Source: Butyrivibrio sp. INlla21 (GTDB taxonomy: Bacteria; Bacillota; Clostridia; Lachnospirales; Lachnospiraceae). From it: DNA of 64,000 nt. The position numbers were made by a program, and so were the translations under genes. The stretch covers positions 124,001 through 188,000 of the forward strand of contig NZ_FPCC01000004.1 in NCBI RefSeq assembly GCF_900116875.1. The letters are read 5' to 3'. Below are positions 8,042 through 16,911 of this stretch, in pieces. Numbering within the stretch: position 1 is the stretch's first letter; every line of letters starts with the position of its first letter. Below the pieces are notes generated by a model that was not told where the DNA came from, searched no databases, and worked only from the letters and a program-made list of their open reading frames with translations.

Positions 8042-10405
8042 TTATCTTTTCTTCTTTCTGCCCTTACCCTGCGCACTTCTTGCAGCCTTGCTTGTCGCAG
8101 ATTTCTTGTACTTGTGGACCTTATAGACCTTCCTTGTGGACTTAGACTTCTTATCCGCGTTCTTATCGGATTTCTTATCGGATTTCCTATCAGATTTTTT
8201 AGAAGCTTTTCCTTTGGAAGTCTTTGATAATTCCTTCTTGGCCTTTTTCAAAAGCCTGTCTACTTCTTCGGAAATCTGCGCATTATCGGCCTCTTCCTTG
8301 GCTTTTTTGCTAAGAGTTCTTATCTTTTTGGCTTTATCGCCCGCAAGCTTACGAGCCTTGGGGACATACTCTTCTTCATAATACAATTCATCTTCATTCT
8401 CATCAAAGTCCTCATCGACAAGCCTGAAGTCGATTGTCTTTGAGATTCTGTCTGCTCCTACAACCTTGATCTTAACCTTCTGACCAAGAGTGTATTCCTT
8501 GTGATATCTTTCGCCGACAAGCTTCATCTGAGCTTCGTCATATACGTAGAAATCATCGGCCATAGATGCGGCAGCGACCATTCCTTCGCAGGAATTCTCA
8601 AGCTCAACAAAAAGCCCCCAAGCGGTCACACCTGATACAACGCCCTCAAAAACTTCTCCGACATGATTTTCCATGTACTGAGCTTTCTTAAGCTTATCGG
8701 TCTCACGTTCTGCTTCCTCAGCTCTTCTTTCCGTCTCCGAAGAATGCTTGGCAACTTCATCAAGGATCTCACTGTAATGAAGCATCTTGGCTTCATTCAT
8801 CCTGCCTCTTAAATGATCTTTGATTATTCTGTGGATCTGAAGATCGGGATATCTTCTGATGGGAGAGGTAAAATGGCAATAGTAGTCAAATGCAAGTCCG
8901 AAGTGTCCTGTGCATTCCGTGCTGTACTTAGCTTGCATCATACTGCGAAGAGTCATCCTGCTGATAACAGCCTCTTCCTTGCTTCCCTCTATATTCTTAA
9001 GGAGCTTTTGCAGCTCTTTTGGCTTAACTCCCTCATCGCGTCTTGTCTTTATATGAAGTCCGAAGCTATTTACAAAAGCAGAGAGCGTAGCGATCTTCTC
9101 GGGATCGGGCTGCTCATGTATACGATATACGAAAGGGCTCTGAAGGAAATAAAAGTGCTCGGCAACCGTCTGGTTCGCCGCAAGCATGAAGTCTTCGATA
9201 AGCTTCGTTGCCGTGTTTCTCTCATGAGGAACAATATCTATGGGATTTCCGTCCTTATCAAGTATAATCTTGGTCTCGGGGAAATCAAAATCTATTGCGC
9301 CCTTCTTCTCTCTCTTTTTCCTAAGAATGGATGAAAGCTTGGCCATATCTTTGAACATGGGCACAAGTTCTTCGTATCTTGCGATCTCTTCTTCGTCCTC
9401 ATCCTCAAGTATCTTGGCAACGGAAGTATATGACATTCTCTCGTTGACATTTATAACAGTCTCAGAGATCTCATGATCGATAACGCCGCCGTTCTTATCA
9501 ATTGTCATAAGGCAGGAAAGAGCAAGTCTGTCCTCGCCGTGATTAAGCGAGCAGATACCGTTTGAAAGCCTGTGAGGGAGCATCGGTATAACCCTATCCA
9601 CAAGATAAACACTGGTTCCGCGCTTTAATGCTTCTCTGTCGAGAGCCGACTTTTCCTGAACATAATTGGTTACATCCGCAATATGAACTCCGAGATGGTA
9701 AAGACCTTCATCGTCAATAGAAAGACTTACTGCATCGTCAAGGTCTTTTGCATCCTCTCCGTCTATTGTGACCATAGTAACGCCTCTGAGGTCCATTCTG
9801 CCAAGCATATCCGCTTCACTTATGACATCGGGACATTTATTGGCCTGATTTATAACTTTCTCGGGGAACTCCGTCGGGATATCGTAGTTCTTTACAATAG
9901 ATAAGATATCGACACCCGGATCGTTGATGTTTCCGATAACCTCTTTTACCTTACCCTCGGGCTTCTGTCTCTTCTTGGCATCGCCGTAATCCGTTATGGT
10001 GACTACAACTTTATCTCCCGTAACGGCGCTTCCGTGAAATTCAATCGGAATAAAGATATCGCTTGTAAACTTATCGCTGTCGGGAATGACAAAACCGAAG
10101 TTCTTCTCGGCCTGATAAGTTCCTACAATCTCCTGAATACCTCTTACAAGGATGTTTCTGATACGTCCCTCTTTACGTTTGCCACTCTGAACGGGAAGAA
10201 TCTCTACTTCCACCGTGTCTGTATGAAAAGCTCCGTGAACGTAATCTTCGGGAATAAAAATATCCTCATCTTCCCCTTCTACAGTCACAAAGCCAAATCC
10301 TCTTGCATTAGAAATAAACTGACCTACCACATGGTTGTCAGCATATTTCTTGCTATTACCGAATAAGCTTTCTTCTACTCTTTTAAGTCTTCTTCCTTTA
10401 CTCAT
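8042..10405 (-). CDS. rnr: Ribonuclease R, 787 aa
   Basis: Processive 3'-5' exoribonuclease that degrades structured RNA and works with tmRNA-SmpB. Cold-shock domains cover about residues 20-160 (ARGFGFVTVEGEDEDIFIPE), then the RNB catalytic domain with DGEDAKDLDDAVSL (about 216-229), whose Asp cluster binds the metals, and SPIRRYPDLQIHRII. An S1 domain follows near 610-690 (GEVFEGVVSGVTAWGLFVEL). The last ~90 residues are Lys/Ser-rich and low in complexity, including repeated DRKSDKKSDK units, and probably bind RNA. GAGGG ribosome site. A hairpin separates it from secG upstream; smpB follows after 18 bases. Confidence 0.97.
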   Translation of the reverse strand: MSKGRRLKRVEESLFGNSKKYADNHVVGQFISNARGFGFVTVEGEDEDIFIPEDYVHGAFHTDTVEVEILPVQSGKRKEGRIRNILVRGIQEIVGTYQAEKNFGFVIPDSDKFTSDIFIPIEFHGSAVTGDKVVVTITDYGDAKKRQKPEGKVKEVIGNINDPGVDILSIVKNYDIPTEFPEKVINQANKCPDVISEADMLGRMDLRGVTMVTIDGEDAKDLDDAVSLSIDDEGLYHLGVHIADVTNYVQEKSALDREALKRGTSVYLVDRVIPMLPHRLSNGICSLNHGEDRLALSCLMTIDKNGGVIDHEISETVINVNERMSYTSVAKILEDEDEEEIARYEELVPMFKDMAKLSSILRKKREKKGAIDFDFPETKIILDKDGNPIDIVPHERNTATKLIEDFMLAANQTVAEHFYFLQSPFVYRIHEQPDPEKIATLSAFVNSFGLHIKTRRDEGVKPKELQKLLKNIEGSKEEAVISRMTLRSMMQAKYSTECTGHFGLAFDYYCHFTSPIRRYPDLQIHRIIKDHLRGRMNEAKMLHYSEILDEVAKHSSETERRAEEAERETDKLKKAQYMENHVGEVFEGVVSGVTAWGLFVELENSCEGMVAAASMADDFYVYDEAQMKLVGERYHKEYTLGQKVKIKVVGADRISKTIDFRLVDEDFDENEDELYYEEEYVPKARKLAGDKAKKIRTLSKKAKEEADNAQISEEVDRLLKKAKKELSKTSKGKASKKSDRKSDKKSDKNADKKSKSTRKVYKVHKYKKSATSKAARSAQGKGRKKKR

Positions 10406-10424
10406 ATTCCCTCATAAAATAATC

Positions 10425-10454
10425 AAGGCACTCTATTTTATTATAGAGTGCCTT
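10425..10454 (-). terminator. Hairpin between secG and rnr
   Basis: AAGGCACTCTAT (10425-10436) pairs with ATAGAGTGCCTT (10443-10454), a perfect 12-bp stem with a six-base AT loop. On the minus strand GATTATTTT follows, a broken T tract, so termination may be partial. That would leave some readthrough from secG into rnr. Confidence 0.65.
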
Positions 10455-10480
10455 GCGATAATCTTACAATAACAGTTCTA

Positions 10481-10723
10481 TCAGAACAGTTTCATGTTAA
10501 GAAGTATACTGAGTACTATAAACAACACAGATAAAACAACCGTTATAGTCTTGAGAACTCCCTCTCTTGAACGGCCTCTGTTCTTGCCCCAATATGTATT
10601 CTCAACTGTTCCCTGAATAGCACCAAGTCCCTGATTCTTACCTTCCTGAGCAAGAACAAGCACAACAAGTGCAAGGCAAACCAATATAAAAATAATTCCT
10701 ACTACATAACTTAAAGTACTCAC
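10481..10723 (-). CDS. secG: Preprotein translocase subunit SecG
   Basis: Small two-helix membrane partner of the SecYE channel that assists SecA-driven export. Two hydrophobic helices are visible (about residues 5-25 and 53-74), with LAQEGKNQGLGAIQG, the conserved SecG loop, between them. I chose the GTG at 10723 as start because the GGGAGG site lies ten bases upstream; an ATG three codons earlier (10732) would be only one or two bases from that site. A perfect TATAAT (10756-10761) lies just upstream as a probable -10, without an obvious -35. secG next to rnr-smpB-ssrA is a common Firmicute order. Confidence 0.92.
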   Translation of the reverse strand: MSTLSYVVGIIFILVCLALVVLVLAQEGKNQGLGAIQGTVENTYWGKNRGRSREGVLKTITVVLSVLFIVLSILLNMKLF

Positions 10724-10805
10724 GAAATACATTCCTCCCGGTACATATTCTGCATATTATAGAATCATGCGCTAAATGTCGCGTACAAACTACTTTATCA
10801 TATTA

Positions 10806-12353
10806 TCACTTTTTAATCAACAAAGACTTTCCTGTCATCTCTGCAGGCTGCTCTTCTCCCATGCACTCGATAAGTGTAGGAATGATATCAGCAAGGCAAC
10901 CGCCCTCTTTAAGAGTATATGCGGGATCATAGTTAACCAAGATGAAAGGAACAGGGTTTGTTGTATGAGCTGTCCAAGGCTCACCTGTCTCATAGTCGAT
11001 CATCATGTCGGCATTACCGTGGTCTGCGCAGATGAACATTGTTCCGTTAACAGCCTTTATAGCCTCAACGATCTTTCCAACGCACTCATCTACAGTCTCT
11101 ATAGCGGAAACCGCTGCAGGGATAACACCTGTATGTCCTACCATGTCGGGGTTAGCGAAGTTGGCAACCACAACATCGTACTTCTGAGAGTTAATGGCAT
11201 CAAGAATCTTCTCGCATACTTCGGGTGCGCTCATCTGAGGCTTAAGATCGTATGTGGGAACATCCTTAGGGCTGTTTACAAGCACTCTGTCCTCACCGTC
11301 GTTGGGCTTCTCAACACCGCCGTTAAAGAAGAATGTAACGTGTGCATACTTCTCTGTCTCAGCGATACGAGCCTGCTTAAGTCCCTTAGCGGCAAGCCAC
11401 TCACCGAATGTATTTGTAAGAAGAACCTTCTTAAATGCAACTTCTTTATTAGGAATAAGAGGATCGTAGTCTGTGAAGCAAACGTAGGTTACATCAAGTC
11501 TCTTACCTCTGTTAAACTTATCAAAATCATCATCACAGAAGCAATGTGTGATCTCTCTTGCTCTGTCGGGACGGAAGTTAAAGAAGATGATCGAATCCTT
11601 ATCCTTAACTGTAGCAACGGGTGCTCCGTTCTTCATAATAACAGTAGGGATAACGAACTCGTCTGTCTTACCGTCCTTGTATGTCTGAACCATGCACTCG
11701 TGAGCGCTGTCAGCCTTGTTGCCCTCGCCCTTTGTAATTGCGTTGTAAGCAACCTCAACACGGTCATAGTTGTTATCTCTGTCCATAGCATAGTAACGAC
11801 CTGAGATAGAAGCGATCTGGCCAACACCAAGCTCTTTCATCTTGTCCTCAAGCTGCTGTACAAAGTCAATTCCGCTCTCCGGAGGTGTGTCTCTTCCGTC
11901 GAGGAAGCAATGAACATAAACTTTGCTAAGTCCGTTCTTCTTAGCAAGTTCAAGAAGTCCGTAAATATGAGTGATATGGCTGTGTACACCGCCGTCGGAA
12001 ACAAGTCCGTACATATGAAGTGCAGAATCATTGGCTTTGCAATTATTGATCGCTGCCATAAGTCCTTCGTTAGTAAAGAAATCACCGTCCTCGATTGACT
12101 TTGTGATTCTTGTGAGCTCCTGGTAAACAATTCTGCCGGCACCCATGTTCATGTGTCCGACCTCTGAGTTACCCATCTGTCCGTCGGGAAGACCTACTGC
12201 AAGTCCGCTTGCAAGTCCCTGTACGAAAGGATACTCCTTCATAAGTGAATCCATAACGGGAGTCTTTGCCATAGCAATGGCATTTCCCTCAGGATTGGGG
12301 TTGATTCCGTATCCGTCAAGGATCAAAAGAACTGTTGGCTTTGAACCTCTCAT
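10806..12353 (-). CDS. gpmI: 2,3-bisphosphoglycerate-independent phosphoglycerate mutase
   Basis: Interconverts 3- and 2-phosphoglycerate in glycolysis using two Mn2+ ions and a phosphoserine. The N-terminal alkaline-phosphatase-like part has LLILDGYG with the first metal Asp, and GQMGNSEVGHMNMGAGR with catalytic Ser63. The inserted phosphotransferase part holds HCFLDGRDTPP and YYAMDRDNNYDR. Metal ligands recur in NFANPDMVGHTG and FICADHGNADMM. Length 515 matches the family. It has GGAGG before the ATG. Glycolytic neighbours such as tpiA or pgk are absent here, so it is probably its own unit ahead of secG. A long open frame on the opposite strand here is a shadow. Confidence 0.97.
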   Translation of the reverse strand: MRGSKPTVLLILDGYGINPNPEGNAIAMAKTPVMDSLMKEYPFVQGLASGLAVGLPDGQMGNSEVGHMNMGAGRIVYQELTRITKSIEDGDFFTNEGLMAAINNCKANDSALHMYGLVSDGGVHSHITHIYGLLELAKKNGLSKVYVHCFLDGRDTPPESGIDFVQQLEDKMKELGVGQIASISGRYYAMDRDNNYDRVEVAYNAITKGEGNKADSAHECMVQTYKDGKTDEFVIPTVIMKNGAPVATVKDKDSIIFFNFRPDRAREITHCFCDDDFDKFNRGKRLDVTYVCFTDYDPLIPNKEVAFKKVLLTNTFGEWLAAKGLKQARIAETEKYAHVTFFFNGGVEKPNDGEDRVLVNSPKDVPTYDLKPQMSAPEVCEKILDAINSQKYDVVVANFANPDMVGHTGVIPAAVSAIETVDECVGKIVEAIKAVNGTMFICADHGNADMMIDYETGEPWTAHTTNPVPFILVNYDPAYTLKEGGCLADIIPTLIECMGEEQPAEMTGKSLLIKK

Positions 12354-12431
12354 TTATATATCCTCCATCTTCTACGCATATAGCGATTAAAAAACTAATA
12401 AAATTATATTTTTACCACTGCATAGTATATC

Positions 12432-13151
12432 TCAAATAATGGCTTTATGACAAGATGGGTTTAATTTTGTTTTGGACAACAGTATAAGACTGAACGGATA
12501 CAGCACCAAACCTATGTACAACAGGAAGATCAGTATATATATCTGATAAAAATACGCAACAAGACCTGCAGCAGCTTGTCCGATCGCTATATATATCGCA
12601 GCGGATACTCCAAGCCATATAAGCGATATAAGTCCCGCAACCATTACTTTCAGAATATACATTCCTGCCGGCAGGCCACTTGCTTTATAAAAATAATACA
12701 AAGCAAAAATATAAGTGATAAGCACAAAGATAAGATTGATCACAAACTCAGTATTGGCCATGGTTAAAACAGTTTTTTCCGTAAACCCGAAACTCTCTAA
12801 GCTTCTCGCCAATCCTTCCGTTGTCGTCGATGAAAAAATACCGTTTGCGATACCTAAAATAATCCCTATTGCCGTTGCCGCAATAAGCGCTGCGATAAAT
12901 CCGCCTTTCTTTCCGCTGTTATCTAAGGATACATTCTTTTTCCATGCGCGATAAGCTTCAAAAGGCAATATTGCAAATGTAATTCCAAAAAAAATACCCG
13001 AAAGACAACTAAACGCCTTATCGCTCATTGAATGATATGTAGGCATAAAACTCATGGTAATACTTGCAAAAAATGTTGCAACCAAAAAACATGCCACAGA
13101 AAACCAATGTTCCCTAATAATCTCCTTATATGCCCCATTTAATCTAAACAT
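12432..13151 (-). CDS. DUF4153-like membrane protein, short paralogue (239 aa)
   Basis: Integral membrane protein with about six hydrophobic segments. The start is set at 13151 (MFRLNGAYKEIIREHW) because GGAGGAAAGAG precedes it, the same site as in the neighbouring gene. Its whole length aligns with the N-terminal part of the larger neighbour at 13243: IIREH, the AYRAWKK/TYRLYKK site and the LLSKTKLNP/GLSKTEGEI site correspond. The homology stops there, so it lacks the second membrane half and C-terminal soluble part of the larger protein. It is probably a truncated tandem duplicate. The DUF4153 assignment rests on general resemblance. Function unknown. Confidence 0.7.
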   Translation of the reverse strand: MFRLNGAYKEIIREHWFSVACFLVATFFASITMSFMPTYHSMSDKAFSCLSGIFFGITFAILPFEAYRAWKKNVSLDNSGKKGGFIAALIAATAIGIILGIANGIFSSTTTEGLARSLESFGFTEKTVLTMANTEFVINLIFVLITYIFALYYFYKASGLPAGMYILKVMVAGLISLIWLGVSAAIYIAIGQAAAGLVAYFYQIYILIFLLYIGLVLYPFSLILLSKTKLNPSCHKAII

Positions 13152-13242
13152 CTCTTTCCTCCAAATAAAAAACAAACTATTAAATATTATTTCAAATTAT
13201 AACAGATTTGTTAATTATTTGCAAGAGATGTTCTTCTATGCC

Positions 13243-14985
13243 TTATTTAAACACATATCCGTCTGCATATATATCAACTATTGTCTTACCGTCATCACTT
13301 AGGTCAATACTGAGCCAGTGTATTACAAGTTCACCGCCGTTCTTAAGTTGTATATTCTTATCAAGTACCCGATTAAGTTCATCATCGTCAGCTCCGGCTT
13401 TATACAAGGCCATAATATCACTGACAATATCATTAATATTGATCGTATCGACAACTTCGTCTTCATTACAAACTATTTCAAGTTCCAGAGTCTTAAGATC
13501 AATACCATCATCCTCTCTATCATAACGGATTTGTACATTGTAAAAATCGGTATATGGTACGCTGAAAGTATAATGAGCATCTTCATCTCTCTGTACTACT
13601 ATATATTTTAAAGTATTCTCACTTTCTTCAATAACTCTCGCAGCCTTTTCCAGCTCTCTTAACTGTTCATCACTGTAATGATTTTTGATATAGATCTCAC
13701 CGGTAGCTCCGCAAAAATACTTTAGGGTCGAATATGCTTCAGATGCTTCCTTTACAGTTCTTTTACCCGCTTTGTCTTTATTGTTGAAGTACCTTACGAT
13801 TCTGCCCTTTTGCGATGCTATAACGGAAGAATAAGCATTGATCCCGGGCGCCAAATAAGAGATCGCTACTATAACTGCAATCAAAGGAAGCGCTAAATAA
13901 ATTACTTCTTTCTTTTTGGCGATACCGATAAAATACAAAACAAAATATCCTATCTCAAATGCAACTACCGCTATTCCCGCATATCTTGCAAGAGTCAGTC
14001 CGTAACCTGAAATACGTATCGACATTGAAATGATCTGCAAGATGATAAACGGAATAAATATAAGCGGCATTATCCTATATATCTTCTTCGTATTCTCTTC
14101 GCAGATTCCCTGTGCCATTGTCCAGATAAACACGCCGAAAGCGAACATCGCCGTAAGAATACCAAACACCTGATTTGAAGGAAACTTAAGCGTAACTATG
14201 ATCTTGATGATATAGATATAGACGATCAAAAAAGCAATAGCAAGAAGCCCCGGAAGCACAATAGTCAGCATAATTTTTCCGAATTTGCTGATCTCGCCCT
14301 CGGTCTTGGAAAGTCCGACAAGAATACAAGGAAACTGCACAAGTCCAAGAAGAAATATCCAAAGTCTCTCATATACGCTATAGTCAAGTTCAAACAAAAG
14401 CGCATTGAACGCCGCCACTATAAGAAACAAGCCGATCGTAATAACAGCATAAACAAGCTCGGCCTTCAAAAGGCCGCAAAAAGCCTTAGCGGTATAGATC
14501 TCGAATGAACATTTACTCTTTTTATAGAAAAAATATAAAGTTGCGCAGATTGCTGCAACCATAAAGCAAAAAGTAATCCTTATCGCATACTCATAAATAA
14601 GCCTTACAGACAGCTCGTTAAGTCCGATTACCTTTGAAACATCTTTACTGTCATAAGCCAAAGAAACTCCGGAAAAAAATCCCAGTACCGCTGAAACAGC
14701 CATTACCGAGGCATTTGCGACAATGTACTTTTTATTCTTAAAATCATAATCCCCGTCATTTGTCTTTTTGTATAAGCGATAGGTTTCACATACCAGTGCT
14801 CCGACAGCAAACACCACTAAGAAGGTCGCTATCAGATTGATCACTTTTTCTGCCGATTCATATTTATCAAAACCATCGGCCGTGATCGCATACAGCAGCA
14901 TTGATTAAAAAACACTCGAAGTTGATATCGAGTGTTCCCTCAAAATCATTAAAAATGCATCTTTTATTTTTTTAAGTCCTAACAT
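13243..14985 (-). pseudogene. DUF4153-like membrane protein gene interrupted by an in-frame stop at codon 27
   Basis: The ribosome site AGGAGGAAAGAG and ATG at 14985 begin MLGLKKIKDAFLMILREH, closely matching the paralogue at 13151. After 26 codons the frame meets TAA (14905-14907), and the same frame then continues open for 552 codons from an ATG at 14901 to 13243. That ATG has no ribosome site. The downstream part has about 12 membrane segments and a soluble end of roughly 190 residues. The alignment with the paralogue continues across the stop in the same frame, so the stop replaces a sense codon. It may be a true nonsense mutation, a sequencing error, or a leader peptide with translational restart (TAA-TCA-ATG). 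See the hairpin at 14907. Confidence 0.65.
14907..14936 (-). terminator. Intrinsic-terminator-like hairpin inside the 5' end of the DUF4153-like gene
   Basis: On the minus strand AACACTCGA pairs perfectly with TCGAGTGTT (14928-14936 and 14911-14919) around an eight-base loop, followed at once by six T residues and the TAA stop of the 26-codon frame. It has the form of a rho-independent terminator and is placed to end transcripts coming from the long upstream operon, or to act as an attenuator for the 552-codon frame. Confidence 0.7.
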
Positions 14986-15009
14986 CTCTTTCCTCCTAAA
15001 ACGAATAAT

Positions 15010-16185
15010 TTACTCAGTAAGATCAGCCTTATCGATTGTGATATCACATACGATATCGGGCTGGATTCCTTTTATATGCTCATCCAAATATGAAATTATG
15101 TTATCATCCTTGATATCATATTTATACGGAACAGTCAAATCAAAAGCCACTCTTCTGCAATCACCTTTTGCATGAATAACCCTAAAATCATGAAAGCTAA
15201 GATTGGGGTCAAGCTCAGCAACGATGTGCTTTACCTTCCTCTTAAGCGCCTCTGAAAATTCATCATCCGTAACTACGGGATCCATATGTATGACGATCAT
15301 ACATCCGTACTTGTTTCTGATCTCATTCTCAATATCATCAATTTGATCATGGACCGTAACGATATCTTTATCTCCGGGAACTTCAACGTGAAGAGATACA
15401 AAATTTCTTCCGGGGCCGTAATTATGTATTATAAGGTCATGTACACCCAGAACTCCGTCAAAACCAAGAACAAATTCATTTATTTCTTTTACCAGTTCTT
15501 TGCTCGGAGGTTCACCCAGAAGCGGACTTATCGTATCACGTGCGGCTTCGCAGCCTGTCTTTACAATAAAAACGCATGCAAGAATACCTATATATCCGTC
15601 AAGAATTATTCCCGTCTTATGCGAAATAAATGACGACAACAAAACAATACCCGTTGTGACAACATCGGAAATACTGTCCATAGCGGTATTCTTAAGTGCC
15701 GCACTCTCTATCTTTTTTGAAGCCTCAAGATTTCCCCTAAACATTATTAACTTGATAATTATGGAAAAAATAAGAATACCGGCTATAACGCCGTTAAACA
15801 AAGTCTCCTTCGGATGAAAGATCTTTTCGACAGATGAATGCATCAGTTCAACGGCCATAATGATGATAAAAAGAGCTACAATAAGCCCCGCAATATACTC
15901 AAGTCTTCCGTGTCCGAACGGATGCTCCTCGTCAGCCTCCTGCCCGGAAAGCTTAAAGCCGACAAGCGTAACTATGCTGGATGCGGCATCTGATAAATTA
16001 TTGAACGCATCGCCCGTTATAGAAATGGAGCTGCTTATAATACCCGCAAAAAGTTTGGTTGCAAATAAAATGAAATTAAGGCAAATGCCCACTATTCCAC
16101 TGAGAATCCCGTACTTATTCCTTACTTCAAGATCATCCGTGTTATTGTGATCCTTTATAAAAAAGGTTGCAAGAAAAGATATCAT
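15010..16185 (-). CDS. Cation diffusion facilitator (CDF) metal exporter, 391 aa
   Basis: Proton-coupled divalent metal exporter, most likely for Zn2+, Mn2+ or Fe2+. Membrane helices cover about residues 25-215. SISITGDAFNNLSDAASS carries the DxxxxD metal site of helix 2, EHPFGHGRLEYIAG follows, and AMDSISDVVTTGIVL holds the helix 5 site (the first ligand is Asp where zinc exporters often have His). The cytoplasmic domain from about 230 has the usual ferredoxin-like fold, plus an extra ~90 residues at the end. Such C-terminal extensions are common in Lachnospiraceae CDF proteins. It lies 34 bases downstream of thiN in the long operon. The metal is not assignable. Confidence 0.92.
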   Translation of the reverse strand: MISFLATFFIKDHNNTDDLEVRNKYGILSGIVGICLNFILFATKLFAGIISSSISITGDAFNNLSDAASSIVTLVGFKLSGQEADEEHPFGHGRLEYIAGLIVALFIIIMAVELMHSSVEKIFHPKETLFNGVIAGILIFSIIIKLIMFRGNLEASKKIESAALKNTAMDSISDVVTTGIVLLSSFISHKTGIILDGYIGILACVFIVKTGCEAARDTISPLLGEPPSKELVKEINEFVLGFDGVLGVHDLIIHNYGPGRNFVSLHVEVPGDKDIVTVHDQIDDIENEIRNKYGCMIVIHMDPVVTDDEFSEALKRKVKHIVAELDPNLSFHDFRVIHAKGDCRRVAFDLTVPYKYDIKDDNIISYLDEHIKGIQPDIVCDITIDKADLTE

Positions 16186-16219
16186 AAGTTGTACAAGCCG
16201 CGGTCAAACGCACAAAACT

Positions 16220-16888
16220 CTAATCAGCAAACTCCACGCAGATAAGAAGCGTTCCCCTCTCTACCGTCAGCTCAGCCTCCTCATCAATGATAAATTCATT
16301 ACTGACTCCAAGCGGAAAATCGGATGAAAGCTCGCCGTTATCAAGAGTATAGCTAAGTCCCTTGATCGTCACACCCTCCGCTTTTTCCGATAAAGAAAAT
16401 ACAGAAATATACCCGGTATTTCCTCTGTTAAACTTGACGGTCTCATTCTCAGCTATCATGAGCATTTTGTCATGATCCATGATGTATCCCGTTCCGCCGT
16501 TATGTTTAATATACAATAAAGTCTGTACATTGGCAAAGCTGTGATCAAACCTTCGTCCGCCCAAAGCCCCATATAAAAAGATCTTTTTATAACCTTTTAA
16601 AAGAGCTATCTTAACAGCCTTCATCGTGTCAGTATCATCTTTTCTGACTTCAAGCTGCATTATCCTGTCAGGGTCGCTCTCTCTTATCTCTTCAAGCGTT
16701 CTTTCGGCATCGGGGCCAAGCTCGTTAAGAGAATCGAAGTCTCCGACGATCAAGTCCGGCAATATCCCAAGGTCTCTGGCATACATAAATCCCGCATCGC
16801 ATGCAATACAATAATCCCCTTCTTCAAGAGGAATTTCTATAGGAGTAAAACTCCCGGCAGAAATAATAACGCATCTTGGTTCTCTCAT
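16220..16888 (-). CDS. thiN: Thiamine pyrophosphokinase, 222 aa
   Basis: Transfers pyrophosphate from ATP to thiamine to make the cofactor thiamine diphosphate. The catalytic half shows CIACDAGFMYARDLGILPDLIVGDFDSL, with the GDFDS metal/phosphate motif at about 49-53, then VRKDDTDTMKAVKIAL and YGALGGRRFDHSFAN. The C-terminal beta domain closes with the thiamine-binding stretch GLSYTLDNGELSSDFPLGVSNEF. Length fits the family. It follows the TPR gene by 23 bases. No TPP riboswitch was seen upstream, consistent with its role as a housekeeping salvage enzyme in a mixed operon. Confidence 0.95.
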   Translation of the reverse strand: MREPRCVIISAGSFTPIEIPLEEGDYCIACDAGFMYARDLGILPDLIVGDFDSLNELGPDAERTLEEIRESDPDRIMQLEVRKDDTDTMKAVKIALLKGYKKIFLYGALGGRRFDHSFANVQTLLYIKHNGGTGYIMDHDKMLMIAENETVKFNRGNTGYISVFSLSEKAEGVTIKGLSYTLDNGELSSDFPLGVSNEFIIDEEAELTVERGTLLICVEFAD

Positions 16889-16911
16889 GTCTTATATCTC
16901 CCTATGCCGGA

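Noticed and set aside
10776-11804. Long open frame on the plus strand (342 codons)
   Set aside because: It lies opposite gpmI, which has full-length catalytic motifs. The plus-strand translation is Cys/Leu/Val-rich with no ribosome site or motif, so it is a codon-bias shadow.
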